DNA from: an uncultured Oscillospiraceae bacterium
GTDB taxonomy: Bacteria; Bacillota; Clostridia; Oscillospirales; Acutalibacteraceae
DNA length: 22,665 bases
Direction of reading: 5' to 3'
Assembly (NCBI GenBank): GCA_900553525.1
Contig: USDZ01000009.1
Location: 1-22,665 of the forward strand
Shown: positions 14,456 through 21,683 of the stretch, piece after piece
Numbering within the stretch: position 1 is the stretch's first letter
How the letters are laid out: each line of letters opens with the position of its first letter
Position numbers and translations under genes: made by a program
Notes under the pieces: generated by a model
Databases searched by the model: none
Seen by the model: the letters and a program-made list of their open reading frames with translations, nothing else
Told to the model about the DNA's origin: nothing

Positions 14456-16936
14456 TTAAGCGTCGGTTTTGCGGCGGCGGATCAGAGCTTGTATACCTTT
14501 AGCAATCTCCACGACCACTAGCGGAACCAAGGCAAGCCCAACGACGATTCCCCAAGCAGAGACATTCATTTGCGTCACATCAAACACATTTTGTAGGACC
14601 GGAACAAATAGAACAACGAGCATCAGAATCAGGGAAGCTAAGAACGCCCCGACCATATAAAGATTCGTGTGGAAGCCCACCCGGAACAAGGAATGGTAGG
14701 AACGCACGTTAAAAGCGTGGACAAGTTGAGAGAGGGCCAGTACGGCGAACGCCATCGTTTCGCCTAAGACGATATTGGAATGTGTGGGAGTGGCAAAAAG
14801 ACATCCCCAAAAACCATCGCCGGCCGGATGCAGGAACCGGGAGCCGATGGCGTAAGCGATCAGAGCCAACAGACCAATGAGCATTCCCTGGAAACCCGCA
14901 CGGATTCCCATGCCATGGGCAAATAGACTTTCGGTTTTGGCTCTGGGCTTGCGGCGCATGACGTCCTTTTCAACGGGCTCCATGCCGAGAGCCAGGGCGG
15001 GCAAACTGTCCGTGACGAGATTGATCCACAGAAGCTGGACCGGCATCAGCGGGCTTTCTCTCCATAACAGCATGGCCAGGAATACGGTGAGGATCTCACC
15101 AAGATTGCAGGAGAGAAGGAACTGGACGGATTTTCGGATATTGTCGTAGATACCGCGGCCTTCCCGTACGGCGGTGACAATAGTAGCGAAATTGTCGTCG
15201 GTCAGGGTCATATCTGCCGCACCTTTGGCCACGTCGGTACCCGTGATTCCCATAGCGCAGCCGATATCCGCGGCCTTTAGGGCGGGAGCATCGTTGACGC
15301 CGTCACCGGTCATGGCCACGGTGTGTTTCTTGCTTTGGAGGGCTTGGATGAGCTGTTTCTTCTGATTGGGCTTCACCCGGCCAAAGACGTTATAGGTCTC
15401 GCAAGCGGCGGCGACCTCGGCCTCCGTGGTCAGGGTGGAGGCATCCACGTACTTGTCGGCCCCTTCAATCCCGGCCTCCCGGGCGGCGGCAGCCACGGTG
15501 ACGGGGTTGTCCCCGGAGATCACTTTGATGGTCACGCCCTGGTCCCGGAAGTAGGCAAAGGTCTCCTTGGCGTTTTCCCGGACGGGGTTGCGCAGCAGTA
15601 CAAAGGCCAAGGGATGGGGGTCGGCAATGCCCCGGCCGTTGGGCCCCGGGCGGCAGGCGGCCAGGAGAAGCACCCGGCTGCCGTCGGCCATGGCCTCCTC
15701 TGCCACGGCCCGGTGGGGGGCATAGCCCTCCGCCCCTAGAATGAATTCCGGGGCCCCCAGGACGTAGCTCTCCTCCTCGCCATAGGAGACAGCGCTGTAT
15801 TTGGTCTCAGAGGAGAAGCCCAGGACCTGGACGGCCTTGCGGAAGTCATCCCGCTTCAGGGCCTTCTGCAGGGCCTGCATGGTTTCGTTGTCCGGCTCCA
15901 TGTTGGAGACAAAGTAGGACAGGACGGTTTCCAGCCCCTCCTGGGTCAGCTGGGTGTCCAGAGGGAGCAGGCCGCAGTAGGCCATTTCCGGCTGGGTGAT
16001 GGTGCCGGTTTTGTCTACGCACAGCACGTCCACCCGGGCCAGGGTCTCGGTGCACTTGAGGTCCTGTACCAAGGTGTTTCGCTGGGCCAGACGCAAAACG
16101 CTGGCGGCCAGGGCCAAACTCACCATCAGGTACAGCCCTTCGGGGATCATGCCGATAACGGCGGCGGCGGTGGTCTCCACCCCTTCCTTTACAGTCAGGT
16201 GGAGGAGGGAGTACTGCCGGTAAAACAGCAGCCCTCCGATGGGGACGATGAGGATGCCGATGCCGATGAGCAACCGGTTCAAGGAGCGCATCATCCCAGG
16301 CAGGTGGCTCTTTTTGGATTTTTTGGCCTCGTTGGTCAGGCGGGAGGCATAGGACTCTGCCCCCACATGGGTGAGCACGGCGTAACACTTGCCAGAGACA
16401 ACAAAGCTGCCGGAGAGCAGCTCGCTGCCCTCCCCTTTGGTGATTTCGTCCGACTCACCGGTGATCAGGGACTCGTTCACCTGGACACTGCCGGAGACCA
16501 CTTTGGCATCGGCCGGAATTTGGTTGCCGGCGGAGAGGATGACCAGGTCATCCTGTACCAAGTGGCTGGTGGGGATGGTGCCTTCCATCCCATCTCGAAC
16601 CACTTGGGACCGTGGGGCAGAGAGGAGGGAGAGGGAGTCCAATTTTTTCTTGGCATGGAGCTCCTGGATGATGCCGATGGCAGTGTTGGCGGCCACCACC
16701 AGGAGGAAAATCAACTCTCCGAAAGAGCCCACCGCAATCAGGAAACCGGCGATGATATAGAAGATGATGTTAAAGAAGGAGAAGAGGTTCTCCAGGACAA
16801 TCCGCTTCACCGTTTTGGTGGGAGATTCTGGCGGGGTGTTGACCTGGCCAGCTTGGATCCGTTTTCGAACCTGGGCGGTGGTGAGGCCCACAGGTCCCTG
16901 TCCGGAGGGGCCGGCGGGTTGGTTCAGTGCAGGCAT
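14456..16936 (-). CDS. Cation-translocating P-type ATPase (CtpE-like)
   Basis: An 826-residue P-type ATPase that pumps a cation across the membrane using ATP. Visible motifs are TGES (159-162, actuator domain), the membrane motif IPEGLYLMVSLALA (from about 264), the phosphorylated aspartate D308 in DVLCVDKTGTIT, and TGDGVNDAPALKAADIGCAM (about 540). The IPEGL sequence and the short nucleotide-binding domain resemble the CtpE branch, for which calcium uptake has been reported in mycobacteria; the substrate here is unproven. I start at 16936 because GGAGG lies seven bases upstream; an in-frame TTG at 16972 falls inside a hairpin. The N-terminal two thirds of the gene is GC-rich with GCC/CTG/GTG codons, while the C-terminal third (below about 15.3 kb) uses many CTT, GCT, GTT, TTA and GGA codons like genes further left. 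The gene looks mosaic although the protein is continuous. Confidence 0.9.
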   Translation of the reverse strand: MPALNQPAGPSGQGPVGLTTAQVRKRIQAGQVNTPPESPTKTVKRIVLENLFSFFNIIFYIIAGFLIAVGSFGELIFLLVVAANTAIGIIQELHAKKKLDSLSLLSAPRSQVVRDGMEGTIPTSHLVQDDLVILSAGNQIPADAKVVSGSVQVNESLITGESDEITKGEGSELLSGSFVVSGKCYAVLTHVGAESYASRLTNEAKKSKKSHLPGMMRSLNRLLIGIGILIVPIGGLLFYRQYSLLHLTVKEGVETTAAAVIGMIPEGLYLMVSLALAASVLRLAQRNTLVQDLKCTETLARVDVLCVDKTGTITQPEMAYCGLLPLDTQLTQEGLETVLSYFVSNMEPDNETMQALQKALKRDDFRKAVQVLGFSSETKYSAVSYGEEESYVLGAPEFILGAEGYAPHRAVAEEAMADGSRVLLLAACRPGPNGRGIADPHPLAFVLLRNPVRENAKETFAYFRDQGVTIKVISGDNPVTVAAAAREAGIEGADKYVDASTLTTEAEVAAACETYNVFGRVKPNQKKQLIQALQSKKHTVAMTGDGVNDAPALKAADIGCAMGITGTDVAKGAADMTLTDDNFATIVTAVREGRGIYDNIRKSVQFLLSCNLGEILTVFLAMLLWRESPLMPVQLLWINLVTDSLPALALGMEPVEKDVMRRKPRAKTESLFAHGMGIRAGFQGMLIGLLALIAYAIGSRFLHPAGDGFWGCLFATPTHSNIVLGETMAFAVLALSQLVHAFNVRSYHSLFRVGFHTNLYMVGAFLASLILMLVVLFVPVLQNVFDVTQMNVSAWGIVVGLALVPLVVVEIAKGIQALIRRRKTDA
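15230..15420. other. Base-composition and codon-use boundary within the P-type ATPase
   Basis: Hand counts give 42% GC for 14581-14640 and 50% for 15061-15120, but 77% for 15601-15660, all within one gene. The change falls around the conserved TGDGVNDAP region. To the right all genes are GC-rich in third positions; to the left they are moderate. This is compatible with recombination, or with a false contig join at a conserved gene. Confidence 0.65.
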
Positions 16937-16966
16937 AGGCGTGCCTCCGATTTCTGGGAGTTTGGG

Positions 16967-17013
16967 AAACAAAAACCGGAGGCCCAGGGCACATGGCCCA
17001 TTAGGCCTCCGGT
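16967..17013 (-). terminator. Intrinsic terminator in the leader of the P-type ATPase gene
   Basis: On the minus strand ACCGGAGGCC (17013-17004) pairs with GGCCTCCGGT (16984-16975); an inner GGGC/GCCC stem lies between them. The stem is followed by TTTTGTTT (16974-16967). It comes after the radical SAM stop and before the ATPase ribosome site, but also downstream of a promoter candidate at 17030-17058. It may end the radical SAM transcript, attenuate the ATPase transcript, or both. Confidence 0.75.
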
Positions 17014-17029
17014 CCGTGTAACCAAAGGT

Positions 17030-17058
17030 AGTATACTATTTTTCGTCAGGAATAACAA
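17030..17058 (-). promoter_or_regulatory. Candidate promoter of the P-type ATPase-hemolysin III operon
   Basis: On the minus strand TTGTTA (17058-17053), a 17-base spacer and TATACT (17035-17030). The expected start is near 17023, only about ten bases before the terminator-like hairpin. The -10 lies inside a 10-bp palindrome, TAGTATACTA (17029-17038). Confidence 0.6.
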
Positions 17059-17080
17059 GGAATAGATTGTAAACTTTGGA

Positions 17081-18457
17081 TTACTTCCCCGCAGCCATCT
17101 TCTGGCAGGAGGCACAGCCGTGGGAGCATTCCCACAGGCGGTCGGCAGTGGGCTGCCAATTCTCTGCGTAGCTGTCACACTTGGCGCACAGATCGTCGAC
17201 CTCTTCCACAGCGGTGACATCGCTGGGATGGGCGCCGGACTTGTGGACGATCTCCCGCAGCTTCTCGGGATTCTCCAGCATGGGGCAGGGACGCAGGTGG
17301 TTGTCGTTGAAGGGCTGCCCGTCGTGGTAGGCCATGAACAGGGGGGAGCGCAGGGCCTCCAGCAGGGTCTTTTCCCGGATGTTGGAGTCGGAGTAGTGAA
17401 TGAACACGCAGGGGTCGCAGTCGCCATTGGCGTTGATGTGGAGGTAACGCCGGCCGCCGGCGATGCAGCCGCCCACATACTCACCGTCGTTCTGGAAGTC
17501 CAGCATGAAGATGGGCTTCTTGCCGCGCAGGGTACGAATCTGGTGGTACATGTGCTCTCTCTGCTCGGGGGAGGGGAGCAGCTCGGGCACGGCGTCCTTG
17601 CCCACGGGCATGTAGTGGAAGTACCACACGAAGTAGGAACCCCAGTCAACCAGCTGGTCCACATAGGCCTCGGTGCTGACGTCCTTGATGTTGACGCTGG
17701 TATAGCAGATGGAGTTGCCGAAGGGCAGGCGGTGGCTCTTCAGCAGGTTCATGGCCTTCACGGCTCTCTGGTAGGTGCCGTCACCACGGCGGGAGTCCAT
17801 GGACTCTTCGTACCCCTCCACGCTGATAACGGGGACGAAGTTCTTCACCCGCATCATGTCGGCAGCGAACTGCTCGTCGATGAGGGTGCCGTTGGTGAAG
17901 CACATGAAGATGGCGTCGGAGTGGACTTCGCAGAGCTTGATGAGGTCCTTCTTCCGCACCAGGGGTTCACCGCCGGTATAGATATAGAAGTAAGTGCCCA
18001 TTTCCTTGCCCTGACGGATGATGCTGTCAATCTCGTCGTAGGTGAGGTTCAGCTTATTGCCATACTCTGCGGCCCAGCAGCCCTTGCAGTGCAGGTTGCA
18101 GGCAGAGGTGGGATCCAGCAGGATGGCCCAGGGCACGTTGCAATTGTATTTCTTACGGATTTCGTCGCCCTTCTTCCAACCGGTGATGCTGGCGTTGAGG
18201 AAGAAGTTGGACAGCAGGGTTTCGGTGAAGCCGAGGTCCATTTCGGTCATCATACGAACCACCAGCTTATGGGCGGTGGAGTTCTCGTTGGTGACAGCAT
18301 CGCGGATGGCTTTACGCTGACGGGGGAAGGACTGGGGACCGTCGCCCGCGAATTTGTCCACCATGTCCATCACGTGGACCAAGTTTTTGATGGGATCCTT
18401 TTCAATGTAGGAAAAGGCCTGACTCAGTGCAAATTTTTTGATGCTGTTGCCTAACAT
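17081..18457 (-). CDS. Radical SAM protein with cysteine-rich C-terminus, function unknown
   Basis: A 458-residue protein. The radical SAM cluster is C120, C124 and C127 in DPTSACNLHCKGCW, with YTGGEPL about 30 residues later. A conserved N-terminal helical region of about 105 residues (with SYIEKDPIKNLVHVMD) precedes it. The C-terminal part has GGCIAGGRRYLHINANGDCD, then PCVF, RPCPML, CAKC and CSHGCASC, a set of cysteines suggesting auxiliary iron-sulfur clusters like SPASM domains. Such proteins modify peptides or other substrates, but no precursor peptide gene is next to it, and I do not recognise a characterised homologue. GGGAGG lies about ten bases before the ATG. Codon use is heavily biased (AAG, CTG, GTG, CGC), which suggests high expression. 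It is a single-gene unit with its own promoter. Confidence 0.85.
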   Translation of the reverse strand: MLGNSIKKFALSQAFSYIEKDPIKNLVHVMDMVDKFAGDGPQSFPRQRKAIRDAVTNENSTAHKLVVRMMTEMDLGFTETLLSNFFLNASITGWKKGDEIRKKYNCNVPWAILLDPTSACNLHCKGCWAAEYGNKLNLTYDEIDSIIRQGKEMGTYFYIYTGGEPLVRKKDLIKLCEVHSDAIFMCFTNGTLIDEQFAADMMRVKNFVPVISVEGYEESMDSRRGDGTYQRAVKAMNLLKSHRLPFGNSICYTSVNIKDVSTEAYVDQLVDWGSYFVWYFHYMPVGKDAVPELLPSPEQREHMYHQIRTLRGKKPIFMLDFQNDGEYVGGCIAGGRRYLHINANGDCDPCVFIHYSDSNIREKTLLEALRSPLFMAYHDGQPFNDNHLRPCPMLENPEKLREIVHKSGAHPSDVTAVEEVDDLCAKCDSYAENWQPTADRLWECSHGCASCQKMAAGK

Positions 18458-18552
18458 AATAAAATTTCCTCCCTTTTTATGTGCGATATCAGGAAACTCC
18501 GATCATTGGGAAAGCAGAGTGGAAAATCAGAGACCAAAAACTATCAGCCTAC

Positions 18553-18581
18553 ATCATAGTACGTTCTCTCTCTTTTTGCAA
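18553..18581 (-). promoter_or_regulatory. SigA promoter of the radical SAM gene
   Basis: On the minus strand TTGCAA (18581-18576), 17 bases, then TATGAT (18558-18553). The expected start near 18546 gives a leader of about 90 bases. Confidence 0.6.
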
Positions 18582-18763
18582 GGGTCAACCTATACAAACT
18601 GTGAGAATAGAATTTGTTGTTTGCCGCTAAAACTGATCGAAGATGAGGCAGGAAAAGCCTATCGCACATTATAGGACTTTCTTTTTTATTTTGCAAGAGT
18701 TTTTTACAAAAGTCTTTACAAAAATAGAAAAAATAATTTGATCATCCATATTTTCCCAAGTAA

Positions 18764-18792
18764 TTGCAAAGCGATCTGCTTTGTGATAGGAT
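18764..18792 (+). promoter_or_regulatory. Candidate promoter of the DUF2461 gene
   Basis: TTGCAA (18764-18769), a 17-base spacer, then TAGGAT (18787-18792). The -10 box matches four of six places. Confidence 0.45.
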
Positions 18793-18911
18793 AAAAAACC
18801 AGCCGCTGCGTTGGGACAGGCAGGGGGAATCTCCTATGGTTCACTTTGCCCCGGCAGCAGAATCTTATGCGTGGGGAGGTCATTTTCTCCCCAGTCCAAG
18901 GAGATCATAGA

Positions 18912-19577
18912 ATGTTTCAAGGTTTTTCACAGGCCACCAATGATTTTCTCTGGGGCATTCGCTTCAACAACGAACGCCCTTGGTTTGAGGCCCACAAGCA
19001 AACCTATCTGGACCATGTGCAAACCCCGATGCGCCAACTGGCCCAAGAGGTATACGAAAAATTTTCGGCCCGCCACGAGGCATTGCCCCTCATGGTGCGG
19101 GTGAGCCGAATCTACCGGGATGCCCGGCGGCTCTATGGCCGGGGGCCCTACAAAAGCCATCTCTGGTTTTCCCTGCGTATGGCTGGGGACCGCTGGGCAG
19201 AACGGCCGGTGCTGTGGTTTGAGATCTATCCCGCCGGCTACGCCTATGGCATGGGGATTTATGAGGCGAAGCCCGCCACCATGGCCCGGTTCCGTCAGGA
19301 CATGGATGAGCATCCCCAGACCATGATGAAGCTGGCCCGGGCCTTCCAAAAGCAGACGCGGTTCCGGCTGGAGGGGGAGGAGTACAAGCGGGCCAAGGGC
19401 CATCCCCAGCCGCCCCTGGACCAGTGGTACAACCGGAAGACCATTGACCTCACCTGCCAGCGGGAGATGGATGCCCTCCTCTACAGTCCTGGGCTTGTGG
19501 AGGAATTGCTGGATGCCTTTGAGGAGCTGCTGCCCTACTATCACTACTTCACGGCACTGTGCAGCCGGGGGGAGTGA
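18912..19577 (+). CDS. DUF2461 family protein
   Basis: A 221-residue cytoplasmic protein. MFQGFSQATNDFLWGIRFNN, then NERPWFEAHKQTYLDHVQTP, VSRIYRDARRLYGRGPYKSH, WFEIYPAGYAYGMGIYEAKP and the late FLAM-like YYHYFTAL are the conserved features of DUF2461 (TIGR02453), a widespread family without known activity. The length is normal for the family. I start at 18912, where AAGGAG is eight bases upstream; the frame remains open to 18846 but those codons fall in the leader. It is the only plus-strand gene in the GC-rich right part, has its own promoter and is convergent with the crp-like gene 49 bases downstream. Confidence 0.88.
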   Translation: MFQGFSQATNDFLWGIRFNNERPWFEAHKQTYLDHVQTPMRQLAQEVYEKFSARHEALPLMVRVSRIYRDARRLYGRGPYKSHLWFSLRMAGDRWAERPVLWFEIYPAGYAYGMGIYEAKPATMARFRQDMDEHPQTMMKLARAFQKQTRFRLEGEEYKRAKGHPQPPLDQWYNRKTIDLTCQREMDALLYSPGLVEELLDAFEELLPYYHYFTALCSRGE

Positions 19578-19626
19578 GCGGCGCAGGCTGTTTCGAAACC
19601 CACTTTGTAAACCGGTGGAAACACAG

Positions 19627-20280
19627 TTACTTTAAGATACGAAACTGGTTGTGATGATAGTCCAAAACCCCTTCCTTCCGGAGGTGAGACAGCTCCCGGG
19701 ACAGGGCGCTGCGGTCGGCCCCCAGGAAATTGGCCATGCTGGCCCGGTCGAAGGGGACGGTAAACATGTCCCCCTGGGCCGTGGCGTATTGGGACAGGAA
19801 GGTGATGAGTTTCTCCCGCAGCGTGCGCCGGGAGAGGATTTGGATGCGCTGATTTAGGGAGAGGGTGCGGGAGGCCAAAGCCGCCACAAACCGGTTGGCC
19901 AGCATTTGGTCCCGCTCCTGGAGGGGGAGGCGGGGCGCCTTGACCCGGGTAGGGCGCATCCAAAGCACCTCTGCCTCGGTGACCGCACAGATGTAAATGG
20001 GGGCATCGGTGCCCAGGAAGCAGTAGGCCTCCCCGAAGAGGCCGCCGGCGCTGACATTATTCATGATGATGTGGTGGCCATCCATGTCGTCCATGGAGAC
20101 CTGGATGGTGCCGGACAACACCAGGCCAAACCGCTCTAAGGGGAAGGAGACCTGGTGGAGAAAGTCTCCCTTTTCGTAGGCTTTGACATGGGCCTCAAAG
20201 TAGGACAGGGCATACTCCAACGCGTCCGGCGGGAGCCCTTGAAACAAGGGACATTGCAGAATCATGGGGTGGTGCAGCAT
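19627..20280 (-). CDS. Crp/Fnr-family transcriptional regulator
   Basis: A 217-residue regulator with a cyclic-nucleotide-binding-type sensor domain (about 10-125), a dimer helix (about 125-150) and a C-terminal winged helix-turn-helix (about 165-215; DRASMANFLGADRSALSREL is the recognition motif). In the sensor pocket the sequence GGLFGEAYCFLGTDAPIYIC lacks the RTAxV-type arginine-serine that holds cAMP in E. coli Crp, and there is no Fnr-type N-terminal cysteine cluster. The signal is therefore unknown. GGAGG lies eight bases before the ATG at 20280. Its promoter lies inside a 16-bp perfect hairpin, which also separates it from the upstream capA-like gene. Similar regulators in Clostridia often govern stress or hybrid-cluster genes; the targets here are not visible. 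Confidence 0.9.
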   Translation of the reverse strand: MLHHPMILQCPLFQGLPPDALEYALSYFEAHVKAYEKGDFLHQVSFPLERFGLVLSGTIQVSMDDMDGHHIIMNNVSAGGLFGEAYCFLGTDAPIYICAVTEAEVLWMRPTRVKAPRLPLQERDQMLANRFVAALASRTLSLNQRIQILSRRTLREKLITFLSQYATAQGDMFTVPFDRASMANFLGADRSALSRELSHLRKEGVLDYHHNQFRILK

Positions 20281-20316
20281 GGATGGGTCCTCCGTTCTTC
20301 CAAGGGGATGCCCTCT

Positions 20317-20345
20317 ATTATAAAAGAAGTCCGTTGCTTTTGCAA
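20317..20345 (-). promoter_or_regulatory. SigA promoter of the crp-like gene
   Basis: On the minus strand TTGCAA (20345-20340), a 17-base spacer, then a perfect TATAAT (20322-20317). The start is expected near 20310. The -35 box sits at the loop of the inverted repeat at 20322-20357. Confidence 0.7.
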
Positions 20346-20357
20346 CGGACTTCTTTT
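20322..20357. terminator. 16-bp perfect inverted repeat: terminator overlapping the crp-like promoter
   Basis: AAAAGAAGTCCGTTGC (20322-20337) and 20342-20357 are exact reverse complements around TTTT. On the minus strand the stem runs out into CTTCTTTTATAAT, so it can terminate the capA-like transcript; on the plus strand it is followed by a further T. It overlaps the whole spacer and -35 of the crp-like promoter and might also be an operator. Confidence 0.75.
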
Positions 20358-20391
20358 TGCTTTCTACGGTATCTCCATGGGTTTGTCGGGG

Positions 20392-21669
20392 TTAGGCGGC
20401 CTCTTGGGTGGGGGGAGTCCCGGCGGTGTCGTACTGTTCCCCTAGAATGGTGTGGCAGCCTTCCAACGCGTACTCCAGTTTGGAATAGACGTCGGCAGTC
20501 ACCAGGGAGGTGTCCCCGGCGTTGTAGTCGGCCATGGCGTCGTTGACGTCTAGGATGACATACTGGTCTGCCACGCCAGTGCCTCGGTTCAGAACCAGCA
20601 GGGGGACGTAGCTGACGTTGGTCACCGTGGTCTCTCCCGTCTCAAAGTTTTTGGTGAGCTCCAAGTTGAGGATGGCGGTGGTGTCGGTGTAATTCACCTG
20701 CACCGTGGCGGGACTCTGGTTGGAGACGAAGTTCCCCAGGGAGTAAGCCACAAAGGCAGACCGGGTGGACCCGTCCTCCAGGGTGACCGTGCGGGTCTCC
20801 ATGGGCTGGGGCACATGGGAGTGGCTGCCCAGGATCAGGTCAGCCCCATGGGCGATGAGGAAATCGGCCACTTCCTCCTGGTAGGCGTTTTGCTGGGTTT
20901 GGTATTCAATGCCCCAGTGGATCATCACGGCGATGAGGTCGGTGTTCAGCCCTTCCGCGTAGGCCAGCGCCTGGGAGAGCCCCTCCTGATCCAGGGTTTC
21001 ACAGTTTCCGGTATAGTCGGTGTTGAAGCGGTTCAGGCAAAAGTCCCGGTCCTCGGGAATGGCAATTCCGTTGGTGCCATAAGTGTACCCCAGGAAAGCC
21101 ACCGAGATGCCGCCCACATCGGCCACCACCACGCCGTGGTTGGCGTTCCACTCTTCCTGGGTACGGTAGCTGCCTACGTGGGCCAGGCCGGCGGCATCCA
21201 TGGTGTCCAGGGTACGAACCAGGCCATCGTACCCCTTGTCCATGGAGTGGTTGTTGGCAGTGGTCACCAGGTCAAAGCCGGTGTCCTTGATGTCTGCAGC
21301 CAAGGCGTCCGGGGCGGAGAACTGGGGATAGCCGGAGTAGGGTGGGCCGTTGAGGGTGGTCTCAAAGTTGGCCACGGCATAGTCGGCATTTTCGATCCAG
21401 GGCTTCACATATTGGAAGCAGGGGCGGTAGTTGTAGGTGTCTGTGGCGGCGTCATAGGCGTCGTTGGTCTGGGGGGAATGGCTCATAATGTCCCCGCACA
21501 CCGACAAGGTGGCGGTGATGGGGGCTTGGACCTCGGTCTGTGTAGAAACACTTCCCCCCTCTGCGGTGCTGCCTGTGGTGAGCGCACCGCTTTGCCGCAG
21601 ACCGAGAAGAATGAGAACCACGCAGAGGGCGACGAGAATAATGGCAGCAAAAAGATATTTCTTGCGCAT
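20392..21669 (-). CDS. CapA-family protein (poly-gamma-glutamate capsule type, metallophosphatase fold)
   Basis: A 425-residue protein with an N-terminal membrane anchor (about 5-24) and an extracellular domain. SVCGDIMSHSPQ (D60, H64), VANFETTLNG, VTTANNHSMDKG, MIHWGIEYQ, ILGSHSHVPQPME and YSLGNFVSNQ are the metal-binding and catalytic motifs of the PGA_cap/CapA family, related to calcineurin-like phosphatases. Relatives help make or release poly-gamma-glutamate, but in many Clostridia the gene stands without capB/capC, as here, so a capsule role should not be assumed. GGGAGGG precedes the ATG by seven bases. It starts 14 bases after the flavoprotein gene, in the same transcript direction. 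The last residues (TPPTQEAA) are low-complexity. Confidence 0.9.
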   Translation of the reverse strand: MRKKYLFAAIILVALCVVLILLGLRQSGALTTGSTAEGGSVSTQTEVQAPITATLSVCGDIMSHSPQTNDAYDAATDTYNYRPCFQYVKPWIENADYAVANFETTLNGPPYSGYPQFSAPDALAADIKDTGFDLVTTANNHSMDKGYDGLVRTLDTMDAAGLAHVGSYRTQEEWNANHGVVVADVGGISVAFLGYTYGTNGIAIPEDRDFCLNRFNTDYTGNCETLDQEGLSQALAYAEGLNTDLIAVMIHWGIEYQTQQNAYQEEVADFLIAHGADLILGSHSHVPQPMETRTVTLEDGSTRSAFVAYSLGNFVSNQSPATVQVNYTDTTAILNLELTKNFETGETTVTNVSYVPLLVLNRGTGVADQYVILDVNDAMADYNAGDTSLVTADVYSKLEYALEGCHTILGEQYDTAGTPPTQEAA

Positions 21670-21683
21670 GGTGGCACCCTCCC

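Larger units (their letters stand above)
18458..18911. other. Divergent AT-rich control region between the radical SAM and DUF2461 genes
   Basis: These 454 bases hold no convincing gene. There is one good promoter in each direction (listed separately), separated by a very AT-rich stretch (about 18668-18750). The DUF2461 leader, about 110 bases from near 18799, contains a 7-bp hairpin TGGGGAG/CTCCCCA (18872-18893, 8-base loop) just before the ribosome site AAGGAG. No known riboswitch was recognised. Confidence 0.6.

Noticed and set aside
16199..17065. A 288-codon plus-strand frame opposite the P-type ATPase
   Set aside because: Antisense shadow; it crosses the leader hairpin and has no family features.
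17120..18454. A 444-codon open frame on the plus strand opposite the radical SAM gene
   Set aside because: It is the antisense shadow of a strongly biased GC-rich gene; its product is a repetitive V/G/H/L-rich string with no recognisable domain, while the minus strand encodes clear radical SAM motifs.
19578..19626. A terminator between the convergent DUF2461 and crp-like genes
   Set aside because: GTTTCGAAAC and CCAC/GTGG pairings can be drawn, but the stem needs bulges and has no clear T-tract.
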